NCBI GenBank assembly: GCA_023910675.1
Contig: JAAVWC010000005.1
Location: 62,001-126,000 of the forward strand
Source of the DNA: Gemmatimonas sp.
GTDB taxonomy: Bacteria > Gemmatimonadota > Gemmatimonadetes > Gemmatimonadales > Gemmatimonadaceae
Direction: 5' to 3'
DNA: 64,000 nt
Shown here: positions 7,658 to 15,164 of the stretch, one piece after another
How the letters are laid out: each line of letters opens with the position of its first letter
How positions within the stretch are numbered: position 1 is the first letter of the stretch
Translations under genes and position numbers: made by a program
Notes under the pieces: generated by a model
Seen by the model: only the letters and a program-made list of their open reading frames with translations
Database searches by the model: none
What the model was told of the DNA's origin: nothing

Positions 7658-8497
7658 CTACTTGTTGAGGTTCTGCCCGAAGGCCTTGGCGAGACGGAGC
7701 GCGAAATTGATGGCACGGTTCACATCCGGGTCTCGGAGCTTCAATGCCAATCCGATCGTACCATGCTGCTTGGGATGGGTTTCCTTTGCGGTGCTATAGG
7801 CCTGAGCGAACAGGTGGCCCACCTCGGCCAGCTGTCCGACCACCACCGGGTCGAGGATACCGGATGTGACCAGCTCGTTTCCGGCATTGACCAACTTTGG
7901 CACGGAATCGAGGATCCCTGATTCCACCAGCTCGTTACCCGCCTGCACCAGCTTGGGCAGCGACTGCATCGTCCGCCGCATCTCCGCCAGGTCCAGCGTC
8001 GAGCCGGCATTGCGCAGGTCGTTGACGCCGTCGGCGATCCCTTCGGCGATCTCGTCACCACGGCGCAGGAAGCCGTCTACCGATTCAAGGGCAAAGGCCG
8101 CCATCTCGAGCTTGTCAATGAGGGCGCGCAGCGTCTCGATCGTCTTCGGGTCTCCGAGCTGGTCGATCAGCCCCGAGCTGGCCAGCCGCTGGAAGGCCGG
8201 CGTGGCCGAGAGGTCAGCCACCTGGGCTCCGGCGCGTGCCAGCTGCGGCAGCTTCTCCATAAGCCCGGTCGTCCCAGACTCCGTTATCAGGGTCCGGATA
8301 TCACCTACCGAGTCCGATACGTTGTCGGCAATGGTGTCCGCTCGGCGGAGAAAGCCATCCAGCGCCTCCACCGCGAAGACGATGATGTCCATCCGGTCGA
8401 GGAGTTTGTTCAACGACTCCACCGTCTGCGGATCCGACAAGCGAGCAAGTAGCTGCTCCTGTCGCTCGGTGTTCCCGTCTGCCAGCCCGAACGCCAT
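7658..8497 (-). CDS. DUF1641-family protein with internal duplication
   Basis: 279 residues; the start at 8497 (MAFGLADGN) is preceded by GGAGAGA at good spacing, while an upstream ATG at 8512 is less well placed. The protein contains two similar blocks of about 100 residues: LLDRMDIIVFAVEALDGFLRR and later LIDKLEMAAFALESVDGFLR, each followed by an acidic stretch (DNVSDSVGDIRTL, EGIADGVNDLRNA). DUF1641 proteins often sit beside formate dehydrogenase or hydrogenase genes; their function is unclear. It is the first gene of the minus-strand hydrogenase operon and is divergent from hypF. No signal peptide. Confidence 0.85.
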   Translation of the reverse strand: MAFGLADGNTERQEQLLARLSDPQTVESLNKLLDRMDIIVFAVEALDGFLRRADTIADNVSDSVGDIRTLITESGTTGLMEKLPQLARAGAQVADLSATPAFQRLASSGLIDQLGDPKTIETLRALIDKLEMAAFALESVDGFLRRGDEIAEGIADGVNDLRNAGSTLDLAEMRRTMQSLPKLVQAGNELVESGILDSVPKLVNAGNELVTSGILDPVVVGQLAEVGHLFAQAYSTAKETHPKQHGTIGLALKLRDPDVNRAINFALRLAKAFGQNLNK

Positions 8498-8591
8498 GTT
8501 TGATCTCTCCATACCCGCTGGGATGCCTGCTATGTTCACACACGCTACGCACCGGTACTGCGACTGGTTATAGCGTGATTTTGCTATTCCC

Positions 8592-9551
8592 GTGGTCGTT
8601 CCCGATTCACAGACTCCCGCGATGTTCGGCACTTCCCCTCCTTCGGCCGTCGTCACGCGTCGGGCTGTACGGGTCCGTGGCGGCGTGCAGGGGGTGGGTT
8701 TCCGGCCGTTCGTCCATGGGCTGGCGGGCCGATTCCATCTGCACGGCTTCGTTGGCAACGACTCGGACGGGGTCTTTATCGAAGTGGAAGGCGCCCTCGG
8801 TGCGATCTCCGGCTTCCTCCACGCGCTGCGGACCGACGCCCCCCCGCTCGCCCGCATTGATGCCATCGACGACGCGCCGCTGCCCACCATCGGCGCGTAC
8901 GGCTTTGCCATTGTCGATAGCCGACGCGACCCCGCGCACATCACCCCGGTCGCCCCCGATGTGGCGACGTGTGCCGACTGCCTTCGCGAGCTGTCCGATC
9001 CTGCCGACCGGCGGCACCGGTACCCGTTCATCAACTGTACCAACTGCGGACCGCGCTACAGCATCGTGACGGCGCTGCCGTACGACCGGGCCTCGACGAC
9101 CATGGCCGGCTTCACCATGTGCGTGTCCTGCGCGACGGAGTATGCCAACCCGGCCGATCGCCGCTTTCATGCCCAGCCGAATGCCTGCCCTGATTGCGGG
9201 CCGTCGCTGTCGTGGTGCGACGGCGTCTCCGGGCGGTTCGGCCACCGAGGTGAGGAGGCGCTCGCGGCGGCACTCGCGGTGCTTGCGGCGGGCGGGATTG
9301 TCGCGGTGCAGGGGATCGGTGGCTTTCACCTTGCCTGTCGCGCTAACGATGACGCCGCCGTCCGGCTCTTGCGGGAGCGGAAGCACCGTCCACAAAAGCC
9401 GCTGGCGGTGCTCGTGCGCGACGTAAAGGCGGCTGGTCTGCTGGCCAGAATTTCTACCGGCGGAGGCCGAACTCCTCTCCTCACCGGCACACCCGATTGT
9501 GCTGCTGGAGCGCCGTCCCGAATCGGGGCTCTCGCCCTCGGTCGCTCCTGA
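8592..9551 (+). CDS. hypF: HypF, N-terminal part (frame ends early after apparent insertion)
   Basis: HypF makes the cyanide ligands of the NiFe centre from carbamoyl phosphate. This frame encodes the acylphosphatase-like domain (VRGGVQGVGFRPFVHGLA), the zinc fingers (CADCLREL, CTNCGPRYS, CVSCATEYA, CPDCGPS) and the start of the YrdC-like domain, up to KPLAVLVRDVKAAGLLA. From about 9447 the frame leaves HypF similarity and ends at 9551, while HypF resumes one base out of register. The start may be the GTG at 8592 or the ATG at 8622; the conserved region begins soon after either. A single extra base near 9447 explains everything. Confidence 0.85.
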   Translation: MVVPDSQTPAMFGTSPPSAVVTRRAVRVRGGVQGVGFRPFVHGLAGRFHLHGFVGNDSDGVFIEVEGALGAISGFLHALRTDAPPLARIDAIDDAPLPTIGAYGFAIVDSRRDPAHITPVAPDVATCADCLRELSDPADRRHRYPFINCTNCGPRYSIVTALPYDRASTTMAGFTMCVSCATEYANPADRRFHAQPNACPDCGPSLSWCDGVSGRFGHRGEEALAAALAVLAAGGIVAVQGIGGFHLACRANDDAAVRLLRERKHRPQKPLAVLVRDVKAAGLLARISTGGGRTPLLTGTPDCAAGAPSRIGALALGRS

Positions 9552-10950
9552 CCAGACCAGCATTGGGGTGATGCTCGCGTACGCGCCACTGCACCACCTC
9601 TTGGCGGAGGCGGGGCCTCTGGTCTTCACCTCCGGAAACCTTGCTGACGAGCCGATCGCATTCACCACCGACGATGCGCTGCAGCGATTTGCGGGGCTCG
9701 TCGACGGTTTGCTTTGCCATGACCGACCGATCAACGCCCCCGCCGATGATTCGGTCATGCGCGTCGCTCTCGGTGCGGAACTCCCAATTCGCCGGTCGCG
9801 CGGGTACGCGCCCTATCCCGTGTCTCTGCCGGCACCGATGCGCCCGGTGTTGGCCGTCGGCGGTGAATTGAAGGCGACGGTCTGTCTGGTTCGTGACGCC
9901 TATGCGTTCCTGTCACCGCACATTGGCGATGTGGAGAATCTGGAGACGGAACGGGCCCTAACCCGTACGGTGGAGCACCTTCAGCAGCTGTTCGGAGTAC
10001 GTCCGGAGCTGGTCGCGGCGGACCAGAGCCCGGTGTATCGCAGTGCACTCTGGGCTGGCCGGTTCGCTGCCGAGCGCGGGCTCAGGCTGGTTCGCGTGCA
10101 GCATCATCACGCGCATGTGGCATCGCTGATGGCGGAGCATGGGCTCCGGGGTGACGCGCAGGTGCTCGGTGTCGCTTTCGATGGTACGGGTTACGGCACG
10201 GACGGCACGATCTGGGGCGGCGAGTTCCTGTTGGCGGACTATCGTCGCTTCACCCGGGTCGCGCACTTTGCGCCGACCCAGTTGGCTGGCGGCGACATGG
10301 CCGTGCGGCACCCGTCCCGGCTCGCCTTGGCGCATCTTCACGCCGTCGGTATCCCCTGGTCCGACGATCTGCCGCCGGTACGGGCGCTTGGCGAGGAAGC
10401 GCGCCGTATCTTGCGACAGCAGTTCGAACGACAGCTGCACACATCGGTCACCACCTCAGCGGGGCGTCTGCTCGACGCGTGCGCCGCGCTCTGTGGTGTC
10501 CGGCAGTCGGTGAGTTACGAGGGCCAGGCGGCCATCGAGTTCGAGCTGCTGGCAACGCAGGCACCGCGCGGCGTCGGTCGGCACTATCCCATTACTGTCG
10601 TCGAGCCGGAGCGTGACGGCGCGCCGCTGCAGCTGGCGTTCCATGATTTCTGGCGTGAGGTCGTGATTGATCTCCGGCAGGGACGTGATCGTCGGAGTAT
10701 CGCGCTGGATGTGCACCGCGCGCTGGCCGACGTCATTGTGACCGTCGCGCAACGCGTGCGCGACATGACAGAAACGCAGACAGTCGGGCTCACCGGCGGA
10801 GTCTTTCAGAACGTGCTCTTGCTTACACTTGCTGTTCAACGTTTGCAGCAGGCGGGCTTTACCGTGCTCACGCACCGCGCTGTCCCACCCAACGATGGCG
10901 GGCTTGCGCTGGGGCAGGCGGTCGTTGCTGCGCAGGCGGAGCAGCCATGA
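9448..10950 (+). CDS. hypF: HypF, C-terminal part (second frame)
   Basis: Beginning in the codon series EFLPAEAELLSSPAHPIVLL at 9448, this frame continues HypF to its natural end: rest of the YrdC-like domain (MLAYAPLHHLL, FTSGNLADEPI, DDSVMR), then the Kae1-like carbamoyltransferase domain with VQHHHAHVASLM, GVAFDGTGYGTDGTIWGGEF, SYEGQAAIEFE, LTGGVFQN and PPNDGGLALGQA. No start codon with a ribosome site is evident near the frame change; a GTG at 9499 is the first possible one. It belongs with the preceding entry as one disrupted gene. The stop overlaps the next ATG by 4 bp. Confidence 0.85.
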   Translation, partial: EFLPAEAELLSSPAHPIVLLERRPESGLSPSVAPDQTSIGVMLAYAPLHHLLAEAGPLVFTSGNLADEPIAFTTDDALQRFAGLVDGLLCHDRPINAPADDSVMRVALGAELPIRRSRGYAPYPVSLPAPMRPVLAVGGELKATVCLVRDAYAFLSPHIGDVENLETERALTRTVEHLQQLFGVRPELVAADQSPVYRSALWAGRFAAERGLRLVRVQHHHAHVASLMAEHGLRGDAQVLGVAFDGTGYGTDGTIWGGEFLLADYRRFTRVAHFAPTQLAGGDMAVRHPSRLALAHLHAVGIPWSDDLPPVRALGEEARRILRQQFERQLHTSVTTSAGRLLDACAALCGVRQSVSYEGQAAIEFELLATQAPRGVGRHYPITVVEPERDGAPLQLAFHDFWREVVIDLRQGRDRRSIALDVHRALADVIVTVAQRVRDMTETQTVGLTGGVFQNVLLLTLAVQRLQQAGFTVLTHRAVPPNDGGLALGQAVVAAQAEQP

Positions 10951-11621
10951 ACTTTGGCCATGTCGCCTTCATCGGCATCGGTTTGCTGGTCGGGTTCCGT
11001 CACGCCTTCGAGCCAGATCATCTCGCGGCGGTGAGCATGCTGGCCACGCGCGAGCGCGGCTGGCGCTCGGCGGCCGTACTCGGGCTGTCCTGGGGGGCCG
11101 GTCACACGGCGAGCGTCGCTGTCGTCACGATTGTCATCGCGGTACTCGGCATTCGCATTCCGCCTGCGTTTGCTGCCGTGTTCGAGTTGCTGGTCGCGGC
11201 CATGCTGATTTTCCTCGGTATCTCAGCGCTCATCTCAGAAGCGCGTCGGCACCGGCGTGGATTGGGTGATGCGCACGCGCATGCCCACTCATCGCACATC
11301 GCTCACCAGCACCCTGACAAGATCCGGAGTGCGCGTGGTGCCTTCACGTTTGGCATTGCGCATGGTCTCGCGGGCAGTGGTGCCGTGATCGTGCTCTTGG
11401 TGGCTGCGGCCTCGACGATCCAGGCGCAACTCACCTATCTGTTGGCGTTCGGCATTGGCACGGTGGGCGGGATGAGTGTGGTGTCGCTGCTCGTGAGCGG
11501 CCTTGCCGGTCTCGCTGTCGCGAAGAGCCGACACTGGGCGATGTCTGTTCGCGTCGTGACCGCCATGGCGAGCACGGTCGTTGGTGTGATGCTCGGGTGG
11601 AGCGTAATCACGGGCGCGTGA
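10947..11621 (+). CDS. nickel/cobalt transporter (NiCoT/UreH-like)
   Basis: A 224-residue polytopic membrane protein. The RHAFEPDHLAAV segment (residues 18-29) fits the HX4DH metal signature of NiCoT permeases, and a His-rich loop (DAHAHAHSSHIAHQH) lies between the two halves. Later hydrophobic segments (FGIAHGLAGSGAVIVLL, LAFGIGTVGGMSVVSLL) repeat the fold. It is shorter than classical HoxN or NixA and resembles UreH/HupE-like permeases. ATGA overlap with hypF and operon context make nickel uptake for the hydrogenase the likely role. Confidence 0.82.
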   Translation: MNFGHVAFIGIGLLVGFRHAFEPDHLAAVSMLATRERGWRSAAVLGLSWGAGHTASVAVVTIVIAVLGIRIPPAFAAVFELLVAAMLIFLGISALISEARRHRRGLGDAHAHAHSSHIAHQHPDKIRSARGAFTFGIAHGLAGSGAVIVLLVAAASTIQAQLTYLLAFGIGTVGGMSVVSLLVSGLAGLAVAKSRHWAMSVRVVTAMASTVVGVMLGWSVITGA

Positions 11622-11725
11622 GCGTCCTGATTTCTCTGCTGGAGCAAATCGCCGCTCTCGTGTTGACGTCGCTCTGCAATCCGAGACGATGCTCTGATCT
11701 GCGCCCATCACGCCTGCTGCGCGAT

Positions 11726-11965
11726 ATGGGTGTGGCGACGCTCGTATTGGGCATTGTCGCCTTGGTGAGCAAGCTGGCCCTGGCACCGGTGCACGGGGTG
11801 CACAAGGCCGCCGAGTACCGCGAGGCGTACGCCAAGGCCGTCACACGGCAGGATTCGATGTCGGTGGACTTCGCCTCCTTCCCCGACTCGGCTGGCCGCA
11901 ACATTGCGCACCGTTGCAACGAGGTGCTCCCGCTCAGCGTACGCGCCTTGGGTAGGAAGGGGTAA
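11726..11965 (+). CDS. possible small single-pass membrane protein
   Basis: From the ATG at 11726 the frame reads MGVATLVLGIVALVSKLALA, a convincing membrane helix, then a hydrophilic tail containing AAEYREAYAKAVTRQDSMSV. It ends at a TAA inside a cluster of GGGGT-type repeats. The open frame begins earlier (11597), so the true start is uncertain. It may be a genuine small protein or the remnant of a longer one whose end was replaced by the repeats. No family recognised. Confidence 0.35.
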   Translation: MGVATLVLGIVALVSKLALAPVHGVHKAAEYREAYAKAVTRQDSMSVDFASFPDSAGRNIAHRCNEVLPLSVRALGRKG

Positions 11966-11981
11966 GAAGGGGTCTGGTAAG

Positions 11982-12032
11982 AAGGGGTCAGAGTCGTTGA
12001 AGAGTCCATCCGTTCAACGACTCTGACCCCTT
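11982..12032. repeat. 20-bp perfect inverted repeat of the CGACTCTGACCCC element
   Basis: TTCAACGACTCTGACCCCTT (12013-12032) is the exact reverse complement of 11982-12001, with an 11-base loop. Upstream, GAAGGGGT-type units repeat (11956-11985), and an extra ACCCCTTTGGGCG follows. The same core reappears singly at 19.5 and 21.1 kb. It could act as a transcription terminator for the nickel transporter unit, but no T-run follows the stem; a REP-like mobile repeat is the better description. Confidence 0.8.
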
Positions 12033-12068
12033 TGGGCGGACCCCTTTGGGCGATGCCTGCAGCGCGCC

Positions 12069-13280
12069 TCACCGCGCCACCCGCTCCACCACGCGCATAA
12101 CGTCCGACAATCGCGGCTGCTTGGTGCACCAGAGCAGGCGGTCACCCGCGGCTTCGCCAAGCGCGGTCGCGTCGTCGCCCACCGCCAATGACTTGGCCAC
12201 CACGAGCACCAGCGGGAGGTCGCCAATGCGCGTGACCATCTCGACCTTCTCGCGCAGATACTCCGGCGTCCAGAACCCCACCAGTTCTACGTACGCTTCG
12301 CGACCGTCGGTATGGCGCAGCGTGAAGTCGGGGAGCGCAACGCGCCCTTCGGCCACGAGTGGCGTGCGTTCGCGGCCGAGGGTCCAGCCGGCGGTGAGTC
12401 CGTTGCGCGCGGCGCGGAAGTCGCGCGCGAAACGTCGTTCCCACGCACTGTCGTACCGGACACGTGTGGGCTCAGGTCCTACACGCGCATGTGCCGCGCG
12501 CGCGCGACCACGCAGCACGAAGGTGCAGAGGCTTCCGTCACGCACCATGGTGGCGCGCAGCTGCCACGCCGTGGCCCGTGACACGGCCGGCACAATGCGA
12601 CTGAAGCGTACGCCGTAGCGCGAGGCACGCGCTACATACGCTGCCGCTGGCCCGGTGAGTGTGAGGCGATAGCCGCGCCCCACGCGTTGTACGGTATACA
12701 TGAGGCGCGCGAGCTTGACCGATGCAAAAAGCGCGCGCCACCCGCCACGCACGCGAATCTCCACGCGCTCCGCGTCGCGCAACACAGCGCGCCCGAGTTC
12801 GAGATGATACTGCGCAAGCAGCTGCGCGCCCGTCCAGCGCGGCGCTTCGCGCAGCGGCCACGCGGCCTGCCGGTCGGCGTAGAAGCTGTCGTACAACGAC
12901 GGCGCGCCAGTGGCATCGCCAGCGATGTCGTACGGCTGCAGTGTATCACCCGGCACCGGTGGCCACATGGCGCCCCGCGCCAGAAACACCTGCGCGCGCT
13001 GGGCGGGGAGCGCGTGGAGATTGGCCGGCGGTTCGAAGCGACAGGCCATGAGCAGCGTGCCGGACAGCCCGCCCAACCGTGACGTGTCGCGCACGCGTCG
13101 CTCCTGTCGACGCAGCGCCTCTTCGACGCTGGCGCGCGGCTTTCCTTCGAGCTTACGCACCAGTGTGCACAACCGGTCAGCGAAGCGCGTAACGCGACCG
13201 TCGGGATCGATGAGTGGCCGTACGGTGACGCGAGAGCGCGCCACCACCACGAACGGATCGACGTCGGCGCGCTTCAGCAT
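12069..13280 (-). CDS. DUF790 / Bax1-type nuclease partner of XPB
   Basis: 403 residues starting MLKRADVDPFVVVARSRV. The C-terminal part contains a PD-(D/E)xK-like core, LPDFTLRHTDGREAYVELVGFW followed by a helix with Lys, preceded by the YDSAWERRFARDF segment typical of this family. DUF790 proteins include archaeal Bax1, an endonuclease that binds XPB helicase in nucleotide-excision-type repair. The gene lies 28 bp downstream of an XPB-like helicase, reproducing the archaeal pair. Family assignment is from motif and context. Confidence 0.78.
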   Translation of the reverse strand: MLKRADVDPFVVVARSRVTVRPLIDPDGRVTRFADRLCTLVRKLEGKPRASVEEALRRQERRVRDTSRLGGLSGTLLMACRFEPPANLHALPAQRAQVFLARGAMWPPVPGDTLQPYDIAGDATGAPSLYDSFYADRQAAWPLREAPRWTGAQLLAQYHLELGRAVLRDAERVEIRVRGGWRALFASVKLARLMYTVQRVGRGYRLTLTGPAAAYVARASRYGVRFSRIVPAVSRATAWQLRATMVRDGSLCTFVLRGRARAAHARVGPEPTRVRYDSAWERRFARDFRAARNGLTAGWTLGRERTPLVAEGRVALPDFTLRHTDGREAYVELVGFWTPEYLREKVEMVTRIGDLPLVLVVAKSLAVGDDATALGEAAGDRLLWCTKQPRLSDVMRVVERVAR

Positions 13281-13308
13281 GCGCGGCGCGTCACGTCACG
13301 ACGTCCAA

Positions 13309-14736
13309 TCACAAACCAAACCCCAGCTGCGGCTCAGCGACACGCCTCACCCCGGCGCTGCGCTTCTGCGAGGCGTAAAACTCCCACGTGCCCGCCGCAA
13401 CGACTTCGAAGAGTGACGCGACCTGATCACCCTGGCGCCGGAGCAGTCGCCCCAAGCGCTGCGTATGCTGTCGCACACCACCCCGTGTGGAATCGCCCAG
13501 TACAATACCGAGCTTCGCATTGGGCACGTCCCACCCTTCGTCGAGCACCTGCACTGTCGCGACGGCGCGAATGGTGCCGTGGCGCATGGCCGCGAGCACC
13601 GCGTGACGTTCCGATGCCGGCGTGGACGCCGTAATCATGGGCACGGCAAAGCGGCGCGACACTTCCATGGCCATGTCGACCCCGCCGCAAAAGAGCACTG
13701 ACTGTTCGCCGGGAAACAATCGCAACAACCGCGCGCACTCGTCGAACTTGGCTTCCGCCATGCGCACGATGCGCTCCCGCTCCAAAAAGTCGCGCCAGGC
13801 GCGACGCGCCGACGGATTGCGCAGCGTGCTCGCCACGAATTTCTTCCACGCCTCGGAGCCAGTGGGTGCCGCCGAACGCCACCCTGATTTTTCGGTGTAG
13901 GCCTCGAAGCGCGCCGTGCAGCCGTCGTAGCGCGCACGTTCGGCGCGGGTGAGATCGACGTAGCGACGTTCGAGCGCAAATCGCGCGAGTTCGGCGTCGG
14001 TCATCTCTCCAATGGCGCGACGGTACACGACCGGCCCCACGAGTTTTGCGAGCATGCTGTCGCGCCCGTCGGGATACGTCGCGGTAAGGCCGAGTCGTGC
14101 CGCCGCCGGGGCAATGGTGAGCGCGTCGTGCCAGCTTCGCGCGTCACCTTCGGCCCCGTCACTCAGGTGATGCACTTCATCGCAGATGAGCAGGCCGAAC
14201 CGGGCGCCGTCTTGCTCGAACAGCGTGAAGGCCGAATGGTAGGTCGTGACCGTAATGGCCCGTCGCGATTTTTCGTCGCCGTAATACGCGCCCACCTTCT
14301 CCACGCCAAACGCGTCGGCGAGCTGCGTGAACCATTGCGCCACCAGCGCGCGCGTGGGCACGATCACACAGCACTCGGCGGCCGTCGCCGCAATGGCCAA
14401 GAGCGCGACATACGTTTTGCCGGCGCCGGTAGGCAGCACCACCGTACCGCGGGAGCCGGCCGCCCGCCAGCGCCCAAGCCCCTCTTGCTGCGCCTCGCGC
14501 GGCGCGCGCCAGTCGAGCGTGGATGGCACCTCGAGCGTCGACGGCGCCGACAGCTCGGCGACCCCGTGCGAAGCTGCCCACTCCCGCAGCTGCGGATAGT
14601 GCACCCCTGCCGCCACCAGCGCGTGGACACGCGCGTCCCACCGCAGACAGTCGGGCGCCTCCGGCGCGTCGACCCCGCGTACGACGGCGAGACCGCTTTC
14701 GAAGCTGAGGGCGGGGGTGACTGTGGGGGCTGGCAT
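13309..14736 (-). CDS. XPB-like superfamily 2 DNA helicase
   Basis: 475 residues. Motifs in order: Walker A LPTGAGKT (101-108), motif Ia PTRALVAQW, DEVH box (186-189), motif III GLTATYP, then the second RecA domain with VLFCGGVDMAMEV, VLDEGWDVPNAKLGI and QRLGRLLRR. An acidic-aromatic insertion lies between the RecA domains (about 240-330), comparable to the RED/thumb region of XPB. It is shorter than eukaryotic XPB and similar in size to archaeal enzymes. Paired with the nuclease gene downstream, it probably opens damaged duplex DNA for incision. Confidence 0.85.
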   Translation of the reverse strand: MPAPTVTPALSFESGLAVVRGVDAPEAPDCLRWDARVHALVAAGVHYPQLREWAASHGVAELSAPSTLEVPSTLDWRAPREAQQEGLGRWRAAGSRGTVVLPTGAGKTYVALLAIAATAAECCVIVPTRALVAQWFTQLADAFGVEKVGAYYGDEKSRRAITVTTYHSAFTLFEQDGARFGLLICDEVHHLSDGAEGDARSWHDALTIAPAAARLGLTATYPDGRDSMLAKLVGPVVYRRAIGEMTDAELARFALERRYVDLTRAERARYDGCTARFEAYTEKSGWRSAAPTGSEAWKKFVASTLRNPSARRAWRDFLERERIVRMAEAKFDECARLLRLFPGEQSVLFCGGVDMAMEVSRRFAVPMITASTPASERHAVLAAMRHGTIRAVATVQVLDEGWDVPNAKLGIVLGDSTRGGVRQHTQRLGRLLRRQGDQVASLFEVVAAGTWEFYASQKRSAGVRRVAEPQLGFGL

Positions 14737-14768
14737 AAAGAAACTATTCTTACTTTAAATCGTGTTTG

Positions 14769-14787
14769 ATGTAACTATGCTTTACAT
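14769..14787. promoter_or_regulatory. palindrome upstream of hipB, probable operator
   Basis: ATGTAA and TTACAT flank seven bases (CTATGCT), forming a perfect 6-bp-arm palindrome 15-33 bp before the hipB ATG, in AT-rich DNA that stands out from its surroundings. HipB-type antitoxins repress their own operon through such sites; a TATGCT within the palindrome could serve as a -10 box. Also lies between hipB and the divergent helicase gene. Confidence 0.5.
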
Positions 14788-14801
14788 ACACGGGGTGAAA
14801 T

Positions 14802-15158
14802 ATGTCGTCAGCCACCATCAGAAACGCGCAGCGAGCCCCTGCTCGTGTGGTCGATGTCGCCAGCAGCATGGGGAGCAACATAGCGCTCGCGCGGAAACGT
14901 CGGCGGTTGCGATTGGCCGATGTGGCGGCAAAGGCCGGAATCACCATCCCAACGCTCCGCGCGGTCGAGGCTGGTAACGTGGGGACCAGCGTGGGGGCAT
15001 ACATCGCGGTGCTGTGGGCGCTTGGCCTGGAAGATGGTTTGCTCCCCGTCGCGTCACTGGAGCTCGATCCTGAAGGACAGCTCCGCGAGCGTGCCGCACT
15101 CCGCCGAGGGGTGGCGCAGCCGCGTATCAGCCGCGCTCCGCTCGACGACAACTTCTGA
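14802..15158 (+). CDS. hipB: HipB-like XRE-family antitoxin
   Basis: 118 residues with an XRE/Cro helix-turn-helix at about 26-80 (NIALARKRRRLRLADVA, then AGITIPTLRAVEAG). The Arg/Asp-rich C-terminal tail (AQPRISRAPLDDNF) may contact the kinase. A GGGGTGA ribosome site precedes the ATG. The toxin-like HipA gene follows after 6 bp. The product should bind and silence the toxin and repress the operon. Confidence 0.85.
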   Translation: MSSATIRNAQRAPARVVDVASSMGSNIALARKRRRLRLADVAAKAGITIPTLRAVEAGNVGTSVGAYIAVLWALGLEDGLLPVASLELDPEGQLRERAALRRGVAQPRISRAPLDDNF

Positions 15159-15164
15159 CCGCGC

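Noticed and set aside
8561..8590. ATAGC-N8-GCTAT inverted repeat between DUF1641 and hypF genes as an operator
   Set aside because: Five-base arms are short and there is no second copy or promoter spacing to support it.
9447..9460. Programmed frameshift in hypF
   Set aside because: No slippery sequence or downstream structure is evident; a simple one-base insertion or sequencing error is more economical.
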